In this document: one piece after another, positions 26,013 through 32,537 of the stretch | Layout: the number at the start of each line of letters is the position of its first letter | How positions within the stretch are numbered: position 1 is the stretch's first letter | Source: Candidatus Kapaibacterium sp. | GTDB taxonomy: Bacteria > Bacteroidota > Ignavibacteria > Kapaibacteriales > WFXC01 | DNA: 33,699 nucleotides | Direction of reading: 5' to 3' | Assembly: GCA_026996895.1 (NCBI GenBank) | Contig: JALWJX010000125.1 | Location: 1-33,699 of the forward strand | Made by a program: the position numbers and the translations under genes | The notes under the pieces: generated by a model | Seen by the model: the letters and a program-made list of their open reading frames with translations, nothing else | Told to the model about the DNA's origin: nothing | Databases searched by the model: none

Positions 26013-26084
26013 GGTTGTTATTGAGACAATTAGGAGGGGGAAGGCAAAAACCTGAAAAATATCCACCGGTGGGACTTCGGACAA

Positions 26085-26360
26085 GGAGCGCCCTAACTGG
26101 GGCGCCGGCTTTAGCCGGCAACGTTGCAAATGTGTAGGGGCGACCGGCCGGTCGCCCCTACGGGTGGGGTGTGGCAAGGATATAGACGCCAGCGATGGAA
26201 GCGCCGGCTTTCGCCGGCATGCACACTGAAGCGTGCGTTCCCAGCCACTAGGAGCGCCAGCTTTAGCCGGCATGCACGCTGAAGTGTGCGCTCCCAGACC
26301 ACGGCAGTGTGCGCTCCCGATGCAATGGTAGGAGCGCAGCGCCGCTGCGCCCCTACGGGT
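26085..26360. repeat. Palindromic repeat cluster B
   Basis: Second cluster of the family in cluster A. It contains GGGGCGCCGGCTTTAGCCGG (from 26099), a perfect 28-bp palindrome starting GTAGGGGCGACCGG (26134-26161), and two composite units at 26197-26242 and 26251-26294. A near-palindrome GTAGG(A/G)GCGCAGC-GCC-GCTGCGCC... lies at 26328-26356 and, like the 28-bp one, is followed by GGGTG. In the composite units an outer stem GGAGCGC/GCGCTCC encloses two inner hairpins. No coding sequence is visible in the cluster, nor in 26361-26575 after it. Confidence 0.85.
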
Positions 26361-26575
26361 GCGTGTATGCGAAGTAGGGGGACGAGGCAGATCTATGTGT
26401 CCAACCGATGGACTGCTGGTTTCCTCCGGGAGCGCAGCAACGGGGCAAATGTTCCGGAGCGGGCGGAAACATCCTGTAACATTCCGATAAACCGCCGATT
26501 ATTCTGGTGGAAGCAAACTATGTTTTTGGCAGCGTTCGTCAATAGAGTGGAGTTTCAAAGACGGTTACAAACAGA

Positions 26576-26830
26576 ATGGAATTCTTCGATGCATATGAAG
26601 AGCTGTACGCGTCGCTGAATGCGTATGTAGCCAAGTATGGAGAGCCACCGACGCGGGTGTTGATGTCGCCTTATCTGTATCAGTGGCTGCGGAATTTGCT
26701 GGCGGAAGAAGCGAAGTTGCACGGGCGCGATCTTTCGCACACCGATCCCCGAATTTTGCACACCGATTATGGCGATATCCAGATCATCATCGATGAAAGT
26801 TTGTCGGATTGGGACATTATCGTTGAGTGA
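26576..26830 (+). CDS. Small conserved-looking protein of unknown function
   Basis: 84-residue acidic protein, not recognised. Predicted mostly helical (MEFFDAYEELYASLNAYVAKYG; YLYQWLRNLLAEEAKL) with a C-terminal beta segment GDIQIIIDESLSDWDIIVE. It has no signal peptide, Cys pairs or catalytic pattern. Composition and codon use look coding, and the frame is closed by a hairpin with a short T-run. Ribosome-binding site is weak (an A-rich leader). It stands alone between repeat cluster B and tRNA-Phe. The length and the beta-rich end recall small phage or structural proteins, but I cannot support that. Confidence 0.6.
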   Translation: MEFFDAYEELYASLNAYVAKYGEPPTRVLMSPYLYQWLRNLLAEEAKLHGRDLSHTDPRILHTDYGDIQIIIDESLSDWDIIVE

Positions 26831-26846
26831 CATTCGTTATAGCCGT

Positions 26847-26878
26847 TTTGTTAAGAAACAACACCGAAGGTGTTTTTG
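26847..26878 (+). promoter_or_regulatory. Promoter candidate for tRNA-Phe
   Basis: TTTG at 26847-26850 and TGTTTTTG at 26871-26878 are separated by 20 nt, one mismatch from the Bacteroidetes TTTG-N19-21-TAnnTTTG pattern. The predicted start site, about 7 nt on, falls at the first base of the tRNA (26885). It overlaps a short hairpin that could alternatively be a terminator. Confidence 0.35.
26860..26877 (+). terminator. Short hairpin with T-run after the 84-residue gene
   Basis: AACACC-GAA-GGTGTT makes a 6-bp stem with a 3-nt loop (26860-26874), running into TTTTT (26873-26877). It sits 30 nt after the stop of the small gene. The stem is short and weak, and the same bases form a tRNA promoter candidate, so function is uncertain. 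Confidence 0.4.
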
Positions 26879-26884
26879 CAACGT

Positions 26885-26957
26885 GGACGGGTAGCTCAGT
26901 TGGTAGAGCACGGGACTGAAAATCCCGGTGTCGGCGGTTCGATTCCGCCCCCGTCCA
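26885..26957 (+). tRNA. tRNA-Phe (anticodon GAA)
   Basis: 73-nt cloverleaf. The acceptor stem GGACGGG (26885-26891) pairs perfectly with CCCGTCC (26950-26956), with A as discriminator. The D arm is GCTC/GAGC, and the anticodon stem CGGGA/TCCCG closes the loop CTGAAAA, giving GAA in the anticodon. The T arm is GGCGG-TTCGATT-CCGCC. No CCA is encoded; it must be added after transcription. Confidence 0.97.
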
Positions 26958-27826
26958 CTTTCTTTTTCCTCCTAAGCCTCTGTTTCCTTTTCCTCTCCCA
27001 ATGCACGCCCTCGGCACAGCCGCCATCGGAACGTACTTCTCCGGTACTGACTAACGTGGCAGCGCAGGCAGCGACGGTATGGCAGGACACGCTGGATCTG
27101 GATGGAGATGGATGTCCTGATGTGCTGGGAATCCAGCAGGATTCTTCGTCCCTTTCTACCATCGTGGTAGTGTTGTGCCCCACCCTGCCGGCTCGAACAG
27201 TGGCGATCCAGCTTCCGTCGTTGTGCCTGGACCAATTCGAGGTGATTCCTGCCAGACAGCAGCCGGTGCTGATGGTGGTCGAACGGTGTGGCGATCACGG
27301 ATGGGGAAGTCCCGTTACCGCTGGTTTCCGGATTCGAGCCGGGAATGTGGATACCGTTTTTGCCATCGATGGATTGCCGGTGCGAGCTCACCTGGCGGAC
27401 ACTCAGCAGGTTGTAGGATTGCTGCGACCGTGGGAGTTCCAGTTGCCGGAAGCGGAGTTTTTACCGGAACTGTACGTCCCTCTTGTGCTGGATACGATTC
27501 TCATTCTGCCTCCGACGTCAGATCCCGAAATCCTGCACCGTGCCGCTGATTCCCTGTTCTATTACCTGCTTCAGCGCTACTATCAGTTACGCGCAGCTTT
27601 TCAGGTTGCTGATACCGCAATGTTGCCGGCGCAGGCGCTCCAGCTTGCCAGAGCGGCAGCAACGGTGCTGCTCAGCTTTGCCCGCTTCGGTCGGATGTAT
27701 CAGATGGAGCAATTCGTTCGTCAAGAGCAACCGCTGTGGCAGCGACTGCCGGAGGAAAGTCGGACGTTGCTCCAGTTGGTACAAAGCGAGATCGCTGAAC
27801 GGTGGGGGAGTAACCGGGAGTTGTAA
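26957..27826 (+). CDS. Probable lipoprotein, start codon unresolved
   Basis: About 290-residue exported protein of unknown function. The N-terminus reads FFFLLSLCFLFLSQC, a hydrophobic segment ending in a lipobox-like LSQC, so it is probably an outer-membrane or periplasmic lipoprotein. DTLDLDGDGCPDVLGI resembles a calcium-binding FG-GAP/VCBS-type repeat. The C-terminal ~100 residues are helical and Gln/Arg/Leu-rich. The problem is the start: no ATG, GTG or TTG occurs in frame between the tRNA and the lipobox. The only standard ones (ATG 26870, TTG 26876 and another inside the tRNA) would translate the tRNA sequence. I give the first codon after the tRNA body; ATT at 26942 is a possible rare start. 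The next lipoprotein starts 3 nt after its stop. Confidence 0.6.
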   Translation, partial: TFFFLLSLCFLFLSQCTPSAQPPSERTSPVLTNVAAQAATVWQDTLDLDGDGCPDVLGIQQDSSSLSTIVVVLCPTLPARTVAIQLPSLCLDQFEVIPARQQPVLMVVERCGDHGWGSPVTAGFRIRAGNVDTVFAIDGLPVRAHLADTQQVVGLLRPWEFQLPEAEFLPELYVPLVLDTILILPPTSDPEILHRAADSLFYYLLQRYYQLRAAFQVADTAMLPAQALQLARAAATVLLSFARFGRMYQMEQFVRQEQPLWQRLPEESRTLLQLVQSEIAERWGSNREL

Positions 27827-27829
27827 GCA

Positions 27830-28276
27830 ATGCGTTTTCTGATCGGTGTGATAGGAGTGCTGGTCCTGGTGATAGCAGGATGTGATCAGCGTTCAAAAGT
27901 TGAGGAGTTGCTGGGTATTCAGACCGTTTACGAATACTATGAGCCGCCAACGGAGCGACAACCAGCGCGGCACCTGTTTGTTTATCCGACGGGCGAAGCA
28001 AAGTTGTACATTGGCGTTGATTCCGTCGTTGTCCAGCTTTCACCGGAAATGGTGGATACGCTGGCGCGAGCAATTCGCCAGGTGTCCCGATGGAATCAGG
28101 AATTTTTAGTCGCCGGCGATTTTGCCGTTGCCAGCATTACCCGCATCAAACCCGATGGTATTGAAAGTCTTCGCAAAGCGGAGCAAGCGACGAACGTGCC
28201 AGCCAGTGTACAGCAATTGTTCCGTCGGTTTCACCAGTTATCCGAGCAGTTACGTCGTCAAATGGTGCAGCAATAA
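27830..28276 (+). CDS. Small lipoprotein of unknown function
   Basis: 148 residues. A clear lipoprotein signal (MRFLIGVIGVLVLVIAGC; lipid attached at Cys18) precedes a small beta-rich domain (residues ~30-75) and a helical C-terminus with Q/R/L-rich repeats. No family recognised. GGGAG lies about 9 nt before ATG 27830. It follows another probable lipoprotein with a 3-nt gap, and the HAD gene starts 10 nt after its stop, so all are likely co-transcribed. The tandem of two lipoproteins suggests that they act together at the cell surface; nothing further can be supported. Confidence 0.75.
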   Translation: MRFLIGVIGVLVLVIAGCDQRSKVEELLGIQTVYEYYEPPTERQPARHLFVYPTGEAKLYIGVDSVVVQLSPEMVDTLARAIRQVSRWNQEFLVAGDFAVASITRIKPDGIESLRKAEQATNVPASVQQLFRRFHQLSEQLRRQMVQQ

Positions 28277-28286
28277 GGATTGTAAG

Positions 28287-29048
28287 ATGGCAATACAGGT
28301 AGTCACGATCGATTTCTGGAACACGCTCTTCACCACTGCCAACGGAGAGCAACGGGAACAGCATCGGCTGGCAGTCATTCGCTCGCACGCTGAACGATTG
28401 GGCGCCCGTGTTTCCGACGACATATTGCGGGCAGCGCAGGCAGCGACCTGGCAGGAGTTCAAGCGGATCTGGAAGCGGGAGCACCGGACGCCGACGACGG
28501 AAGAGCTGGTGCGCTTCTTTTTCCGTACCCTGAAGCTGGAACCGGATGCGACGGCAGTCGAGGAAGTTGCTCACGAGCTTGCTTATGGAATCTTAGAGCA
28601 CCCGCCCGCATTGCTACCGGGTGCAGCGTCCGTGCTGGAACATCTGGTACGGCAGGGATTTCAACTGGCGGTGATCTCGGATACAGCATTTTCTCCCGGT
28701 GCCGTCTTGCGGAAAGTGATGGAGCAAGCAGGCATCGCCGAATTTTTTGCCGCGTACAGCTTCAGCGATCAGACGGGCGTTTCAAAGCCCCATCCTGAAG
28801 CGTACCTCTATGCCCTGCGGCAGTTGAACGCTTCCCCACAAGCCGCTGTGCACATTGGGGACATTGAACGAACAGACGTGGCAGGCGCAAAAGCGCTGGG
28901 TATGTATGCGGTGCTGTTTCGCGGCGACCATAACGCAGTGCTGGAAGAGGAGTATGTGGAACAGAGCCAGGCGGATCACGTGGTATTTCACTGGGATGAA
29001 GTACCGCCAGTCGTAGAGCGGATTCACAAACAGGGATCGCAGCGATGA
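28287..29048 (+). CDS. HAD-superfamily hydrolase lacking the second motif-I Asp
   Basis: 253-residue HAD subfamily I protein. Motif I is TIDFWNTLF: nucleophile D9 is present, but the +2 position, normally Asp in phosphatases, is Trp. Motif II is LAVISDT, motif III Lys is in GVSKPHPEAY, and motif IV is HIGDIERTDVAGAKA. A four-helix cap is present (residues ~20-100). DxW is seen in a minority of the family, including dehalogenase-like members, so phosphatase activity cannot be assumed. ATG 28287 is chosen over an upstream frame that runs into the lipoprotein gene. It overlaps the next HAD gene by 4 nt. Confidence 0.87.
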   Translation: MAIQVVTIDFWNTLFTTANGEQREQHRLAVIRSHAERLGARVSDDILRAAQAATWQEFKRIWKREHRTPTTEELVRFFFRTLKLEPDATAVEEVAHELAYGILEHPPALLPGAASVLEHLVRQGFQLAVISDTAFSPGAVLRKVMEQAGIAEFFAAYSFSDQTGVSKPHPEAYLYALRQLNASPQAAVHIGDIERTDVAGAKALGMYAVLFRGDHNAVLEEEYVEQSQADHVVFHWDEVPPVVERIHKQGSQR

Positions 29049-29737
29049 TCGAGGCAGTGGTGTTTGATCTGGACAACACCCTGGTCGACTTTATGGCGAT
29101 GAAGCGGCAGGCAATCGACGCCGCTATCGACGCAATGATCGATGCAGGATTCGATCTGACGTACGATCAGATCCGCTCCCATATCGACCGCATTTACCAG
29201 GAAAAGGGCATTGAGTACCAGCGCGTGTTCGATCAATTGCTGCAGGATGTTCTGGGCAGAGTCGACTACAAGATCCTGGCAGCAGGGATCATTGGCTATC
29301 GCCGGGCGCGCGAAGCGGCACTGAAGCCGTACCCACACGTTACCGCCACGCTGAATGCGCTGGTTAAGATGAACATCAAATTAGGGCTGGTTTCGGACGC
29401 CCCGGCGCGGGAAGCGTGGCTGCGGCTCTGCTTCATCAATTTCCATCACATCTTTGACGTGGTGGTCACCTACGACGACACTGGCGAACGGAAACCCAGC
29501 CCCAAGCCGTTTCTGAAAGCGCTGGAGCAGTTGCAGGTCGAACCACATCACGCCCTGATGGTGGGTGATTGGGCAGAACGCGACATTCTGGGTGCAAAGA
29601 ATGTCGGGATGCGCACGGCATTTGCGCAATACGGCGATCCTTTCGGAACCACCAATCACCAGGCGGATTACGTCTTAACAGATATTTCGCAGTTGTTAGA
29701 CATTATCAAGCAGGAAAATGGACTCGCAGACCGTTAA
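29045..29737 (+). CDS. HAD-superfamily hydrolase (phosphatase type)
   Basis: 230-residue HAD subfamily IA protein with a complete active site: motif I VFDLDNTLVDF (D8, D10), motif II GLVSDAP, motif III ERKPSPKPF, and motif IV MVGDWAERDILGAKNVG. The cap domain follows the DxD motif (residues ~15-90). Its DLDNTLVDF opening resembles archaeal and bacterial small-molecule phosphatases. Substrate unknown; candidates are phosphorylated sugars or phosphoglycolate. Begins within the stop of the previous HAD gene (ATGA) and its own end overlaps peptide deformylase by 20 nt. Two adjacent HAD genes that differ in the catalytic +2 residue may have divided roles after an old duplication, though their sequences are quite dissimilar. 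Confidence 0.9.
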   Translation: MIEAVVFDLDNTLVDFMAMKRQAIDAAIDAMIDAGFDLTYDQIRSHIDRIYQEKGIEYQRVFDQLLQDVLGRVDYKILAAGIIGYRRAREAALKPYPHVTATLNALVKMNIKLGLVSDAPAREAWLRLCFINFHHIFDVVVTYDDTGERKPSPKPFLKALEQLQVEPHHALMVGDWAERDILGAKNVGMRTAFAQYGDPFGTTNHQADYVLTDISQLLDIIKQENGLADR

Positions 29738-30305
29738 GGACGGCACCATTCTCCCGATTCGATTATACGATGATCCGATCCTTCGATCGAAAGCAACACC
29801 GGTCACCGAGATCGACGACCAATTGATCCAGCTCATTCGGTCGATGTTTGCCACGCTGTACAATGCACCGGGGATTGGATTGGCAGCAAATCAGGTAGGA
29901 GAAACCGTCGCTGTGACAGTTATCGACATCAGCGATCTGGAAGAAGGCAAAGGCACAAAGCCAATGGTGCTGATCAATCCCGTCATCGAAGCATTCTCCG
30001 AAGAAACAGCCGAATTTGAGGAAGGATGCCTGAGCTTACCCGATCTGCGAGCGACGGTGGTTCGCCCGGCGGAAATTCAGGTGCGATTCTACGACGAGCA
30101 GATGCGGGAACATCGGATGACTACCGGAGGATTACTGGCACGGGTGATGCAGCACGAAATCGACCATCTGAACGGCATTTATTTCTTCGACCATCTTTCC
30201 CCTGTCCAGCGTGCCCGAATTTTTTATCAATTGCGGCAAATTCGCAAGGGACTGGTAAAAACGGAGTACCCGGTCGTGAAGCCTTCAAAAGCGTATGCGT
30301 CGTAA
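29718..30305 (+). CDS. def: Peptide deformylase
   Basis: 195-residue metalloenzyme that removes the formyl group from the N-terminal Met of new proteins at the ribosome exit. All three signature motifs are present: GIGLAANQVG (residues 52-61), EGCLSLP with metal ligand Cys104, and HEIDH (146-150) with two His ligands and the catalytic Glu. The C-terminal extension (~30 residues, basic) is slightly long but within the family range. AGGAA lies 3-4 nt upstream of the ATG at 29718, inside the HAD gene. cysS starts about 90 nt downstream in the same direction, making a small translation-related run. Confidence 0.97.
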   Translation: MDSQTVKDGTILPIRLYDDPILRSKATPVTEIDDQLIQLIRSMFATLYNAPGIGLAANQVGETVAVTVIDISDLEEGKGTKPMVLINPVIEAFSEETAEFEEGCLSLPDLRATVVRPAEIQVRFYDEQMREHRMTTGGLLARVMQHEIDHLNGIYFFDHLSPVQRARIFYQLRQIRKGLVKTEYPVVKPSKAYAS

Positions 30306-30397
30306 GAGGGTAGCGATCGCTGCTTTTGCCCTGGTCTGCTGGAAGGACGAAGCGCTGAGGAAACGGAACGGTGAGTGAGCAAATGGGAGAAATCGAT

Positions 30398-31867
30398 ATG
30401 CAACCATTGGTGCTTTTCAACTCCTTAGGACGCAAAAAAGAAGAATTTCAGCCCTTAGATCCGGCGAACGTCCGGATGTACACCTGTGGACCAACGGTCT
30501 ACTCCTACGCCCACATTGGCAATATGCGGGCATTTCTGTTTGCTGATTTGCTGCAACGCACTCTGCGGTTCGTTTGCCGCTACCCGGTGACGTGGGTAAT
30601 GAACATTACCGACATCGACGACAAGACCATCCGGGGCAGTGCACCCGGTTCGCCAGAGTGGCGACCGGAAATGGGAGAGCAAACGCCAGATCCGCTGGAG
30701 AATTTGCGGCGATTCACCCGCTTTTACGAACAGGCGTTCAAAGAGGACATTGCAACGCTGGGAATTGAGCTGGAACATATCGCTGCTTTTCCCCGCGCGA
30801 CCGAATACATTGAGCCGATGCAGGAACTGGTACGCCGGATCTACGAACGGGAGATTGCTTACATCAGCCAGGGAAGCGTGTACTTTAACGTAACCCGATG
30901 GAACAGCATCGACAAGTACGGCAAACTGGTCACCATCGATTTCGAGCACTTCCGCAAAGGCGTTCGCATCGACGCTGATGAGTATGACCGGGAAAGTGTC
31001 GCGGATTTCGTGTTATGGAAAGCACGCAAGCCCGGCGAACCGTTCTGGCAGTTTTCCCTGGGTGGGGAGCAGTGCGATGGTCGGCCCGGCTGGCACCTGG
31101 AGTGTTCAACGATGGAATACGTGCTGCTGGGACTCCCGTTCGACATCCATACCGGGGGGATCGATCTGAAATTTCCCCACCACGAAGATGAAATTGCGCA
31201 AAGCAAAGCTGGCTATGGGGTGGAGCCGACCCGGTACTGGTGTCACAACGAACACCTGCTGGTCGAGGGAGAAAAAATGAGCAAATCGCTGGGCAATTTC
31301 TACACGCTGCGGGATCTTTTAGCCCGTGGCATCGATCCAATGGATATCCGCTACATTATGCTGGCAGCGCATTACCGTTCGAAGCTCAACTTTACGTTCG
31401 AAGCCCTGAAGGCAGCCCGTCGGGCACGACGGCGAGTGCAGCGAGTATTCGACGAACTGGCAGCCGTCAACCCGGCGGAACAGGTCACAATTCCAGCGAT
31501 GCAGCAGCTTCGGGACACTGTATTCAGTGCGTTGCTGGACGATCTGAATACCCCGAAAGCCCTGGGTGCACTTTTCACCTTTCTCCGGCAGCATCCTGTT
31601 GCAGCGATGACGCCAGCGGAGCGAGCAGAGTATAAAGCGGTGCTGCTTCACCTCAACCAGGTCTTCCACCTGTGGAATCCGGAAGGAGAATCACCGGCAG
31701 CAGTAGAAATTCCGGAAGAGATCCGCCAGTTAGCGGAGCAGCGGTGGGCAGCGCGGCAGCAAAAAGACTACGCAACAGCAGATGCGCTGCGGGAGCGTAT
31801 TCAGCAGGCAGGATTTCGCGTCATCGACACTCCCTCTGGCTACCATCTGGAACCGATCGAGGAGTGA
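30398..31867 (+). CDS. cysS: Cysteinyl-tRNA synthetase
   Basis: 489-residue class I aminoacyl-tRNA synthetase that charges tRNA-Cys. TCGPTVYSYAHIGNMR carries the Zn ligand Cys30 and the HIGH-type motif HIGN (39-42). KMSKS is at residues 293-297. HLECSTM and HHEDE provide the remaining Zn-site residues. The DALR-like C-terminal domain ends in the usual DAxxIRxxLxxxGxxxxDTxxG-type segment (ADALRERIQQAGFRVIDTPS). I chose ATG 30398 (GGGAG 8-12 nt upstream; product starts MQPLVLFNSLGRKKEEF, matching the family). GTG 30371 would add nine residues. Ordinary housekeeping gene in every visible respect. Confidence 0.97.
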   Translation: MQPLVLFNSLGRKKEEFQPLDPANVRMYTCGPTVYSYAHIGNMRAFLFADLLQRTLRFVCRYPVTWVMNITDIDDKTIRGSAPGSPEWRPEMGEQTPDPLENLRRFTRFYEQAFKEDIATLGIELEHIAAFPRATEYIEPMQELVRRIYEREIAYISQGSVYFNVTRWNSIDKYGKLVTIDFEHFRKGVRIDADEYDRESVADFVLWKARKPGEPFWQFSLGGEQCDGRPGWHLECSTMEYVLLGLPFDIHTGGIDLKFPHHEDEIAQSKAGYGVEPTRYWCHNEHLLVEGEKMSKSLGNFYTLRDLLARGIDPMDIRYIMLAAHYRSKLNFTFEALKAARRARRRVQRVFDELAAVNPAEQVTIPAMQQLRDTVFSALLDDLNTPKALGALFTFLRQHPVAAMTPAERAEYKAVLLHLNQVFHLWNPEGESPAAVEIPEEIRQLAEQRWAARQQKDYATADALRERIQQAGFRVIDTPSGYHLEPIEE

Positions 31868-31939
31868 CAGTGCCACTCCGTGCAGAGTATCATTCAAGCC
31901 CATACCGGCGCTACCGGCAGCACATTGCTATCGGTGCCG

Positions 31940-32135
31940 ACACCGGGAGTGTGGAAGCGCTGACTTTCGTCGGCAAAGGATGCACTGTGTAGGGGCGCAG
32001 CGCTGCTGCGTCCTTGGGCAATCCGCCGGGTCGCCCCTACCGGTGCAAAAATTCCCTTTCCCTCCGGGAAAGGGTTTGGGTGAGGGGAAAATTTGCCTGC
32101 TGAAATGTGCGCTCCCGGACCCTTCTCCAATCCAC
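31940..32135. repeat. Palindromic repeat cluster C
   Basis: Third cluster, between cysS and the next gene. GGAAGCGCTGACTTTCGTCG (from ~31952) is a diverged copy of the GCCGGC-TTTA-GCCGGC hairpin in which an A:T pair replaces a G:C pair on both arms. GTAGGGGCG (31989-31997) and CGCCCCTAC (32032-32040) form an outer stem around smaller hairpins. CCCTTTCCC-TCC-GGGAAAGGG (32054-32074) is a perfect 9-bp hairpin followed by GGGTGAGGGG. TGTGCGCTCCC near 32107 repeats the 3' arm seen in the other clusters. The rest of 31868-32226 shows nothing coding. Confidence 0.8.
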
Positions 32136-32145
32136 ATTTTCGCCC

Positions 32146-32175
32146 TTGCCTGTGTCCGGAATTTTTTGTAATTTG
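32146..32175 (+). promoter_or_regulatory. Promoter candidate upstream of the 95-residue gene
   Basis: TTG at 32146-32148 and TAATTTG at 32169-32175 are separated by 20 nt, close to the Bacteroidetes -33/-7 pattern (one T short of TAnnTTTG). The predicted transcript would start near 32182, 45 nt ahead of the ATG at 32227. It could serve both this gene and the exported protein after it. Confidence 0.4.
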
Positions 32176-32226
32176 CTTTTCCCGGATGAGCGAAATGGCT
32201 GTTTCACAAAAGCTGGAGGCATTTCA

Positions 32227-32514
32227 ATGACAGCATTGTTTACCAGTTGGATGAAGGACTTCACTGTTCCAGAGGCATTGCTATCGGCAGGGCAACTGGA
32301 AGGATGGAGAACGGAAGGGCGAATACAATTTGGCAAACCGGCGAAGGTGGGTGATGGATGCTTTGAGTTATTGCTGGACAGCCGTCAGGAGAAGGTGCTG
32401 ATGTATGAGGAAATGATGGAAGTGGTGAAAGGGCAGGTACGGGAAATGGACCTGCGGCTGGAGCAGGTGTCAATAATATATGATCAAGCAGGATGTCAGG
32501 ATACCCTCCCGTAA
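32227..32514 (+). CDS. Small protein of unknown function
   Basis: 95-residue protein with no recognised family. N-terminal half MTALFTSWMKDFTVPEALLSAGQ..., then a predicted amphipathic helix EEMMEVVKGQVREMDLRLEQV. No signal peptide. The ATG at 32227 has GGAG about 10 nt upstream. A longer frame back to 32107 would include repeat sequence and is not favoured. It precedes the IgGFc-binding-like gene by 23 nt, which carries a strong ribosome-binding site (GGAGG...GGGAGGAA), so the two are probably co-transcribed. Codon usage looks coding but the call rests on little else. Confidence 0.55.
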   Translation: MTALFTSWMKDFTVPEALLSAGQLEGWRTEGRIQFGKPAKVGDGCFELLLDSRQEKVLMYEEMMEVVKGQVREMDLRLEQVSIIYDQAGCQDTLP

Positions 32515-32537
32515 GGAGGTGAGGGAGGAACAGAATA

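Noticed and set aside
26870-26956. Coding sequence from ATG 26870 through the tRNA
   Set aside because: The encoded residues are the translation of a tRNA cloverleaf, a well-known artefact.
26885-26957. tRNA-Phe as attachment site of an integrated element
   Set aside because: No integrase gene and no second copy of the tRNA 3' end were seen in the window.
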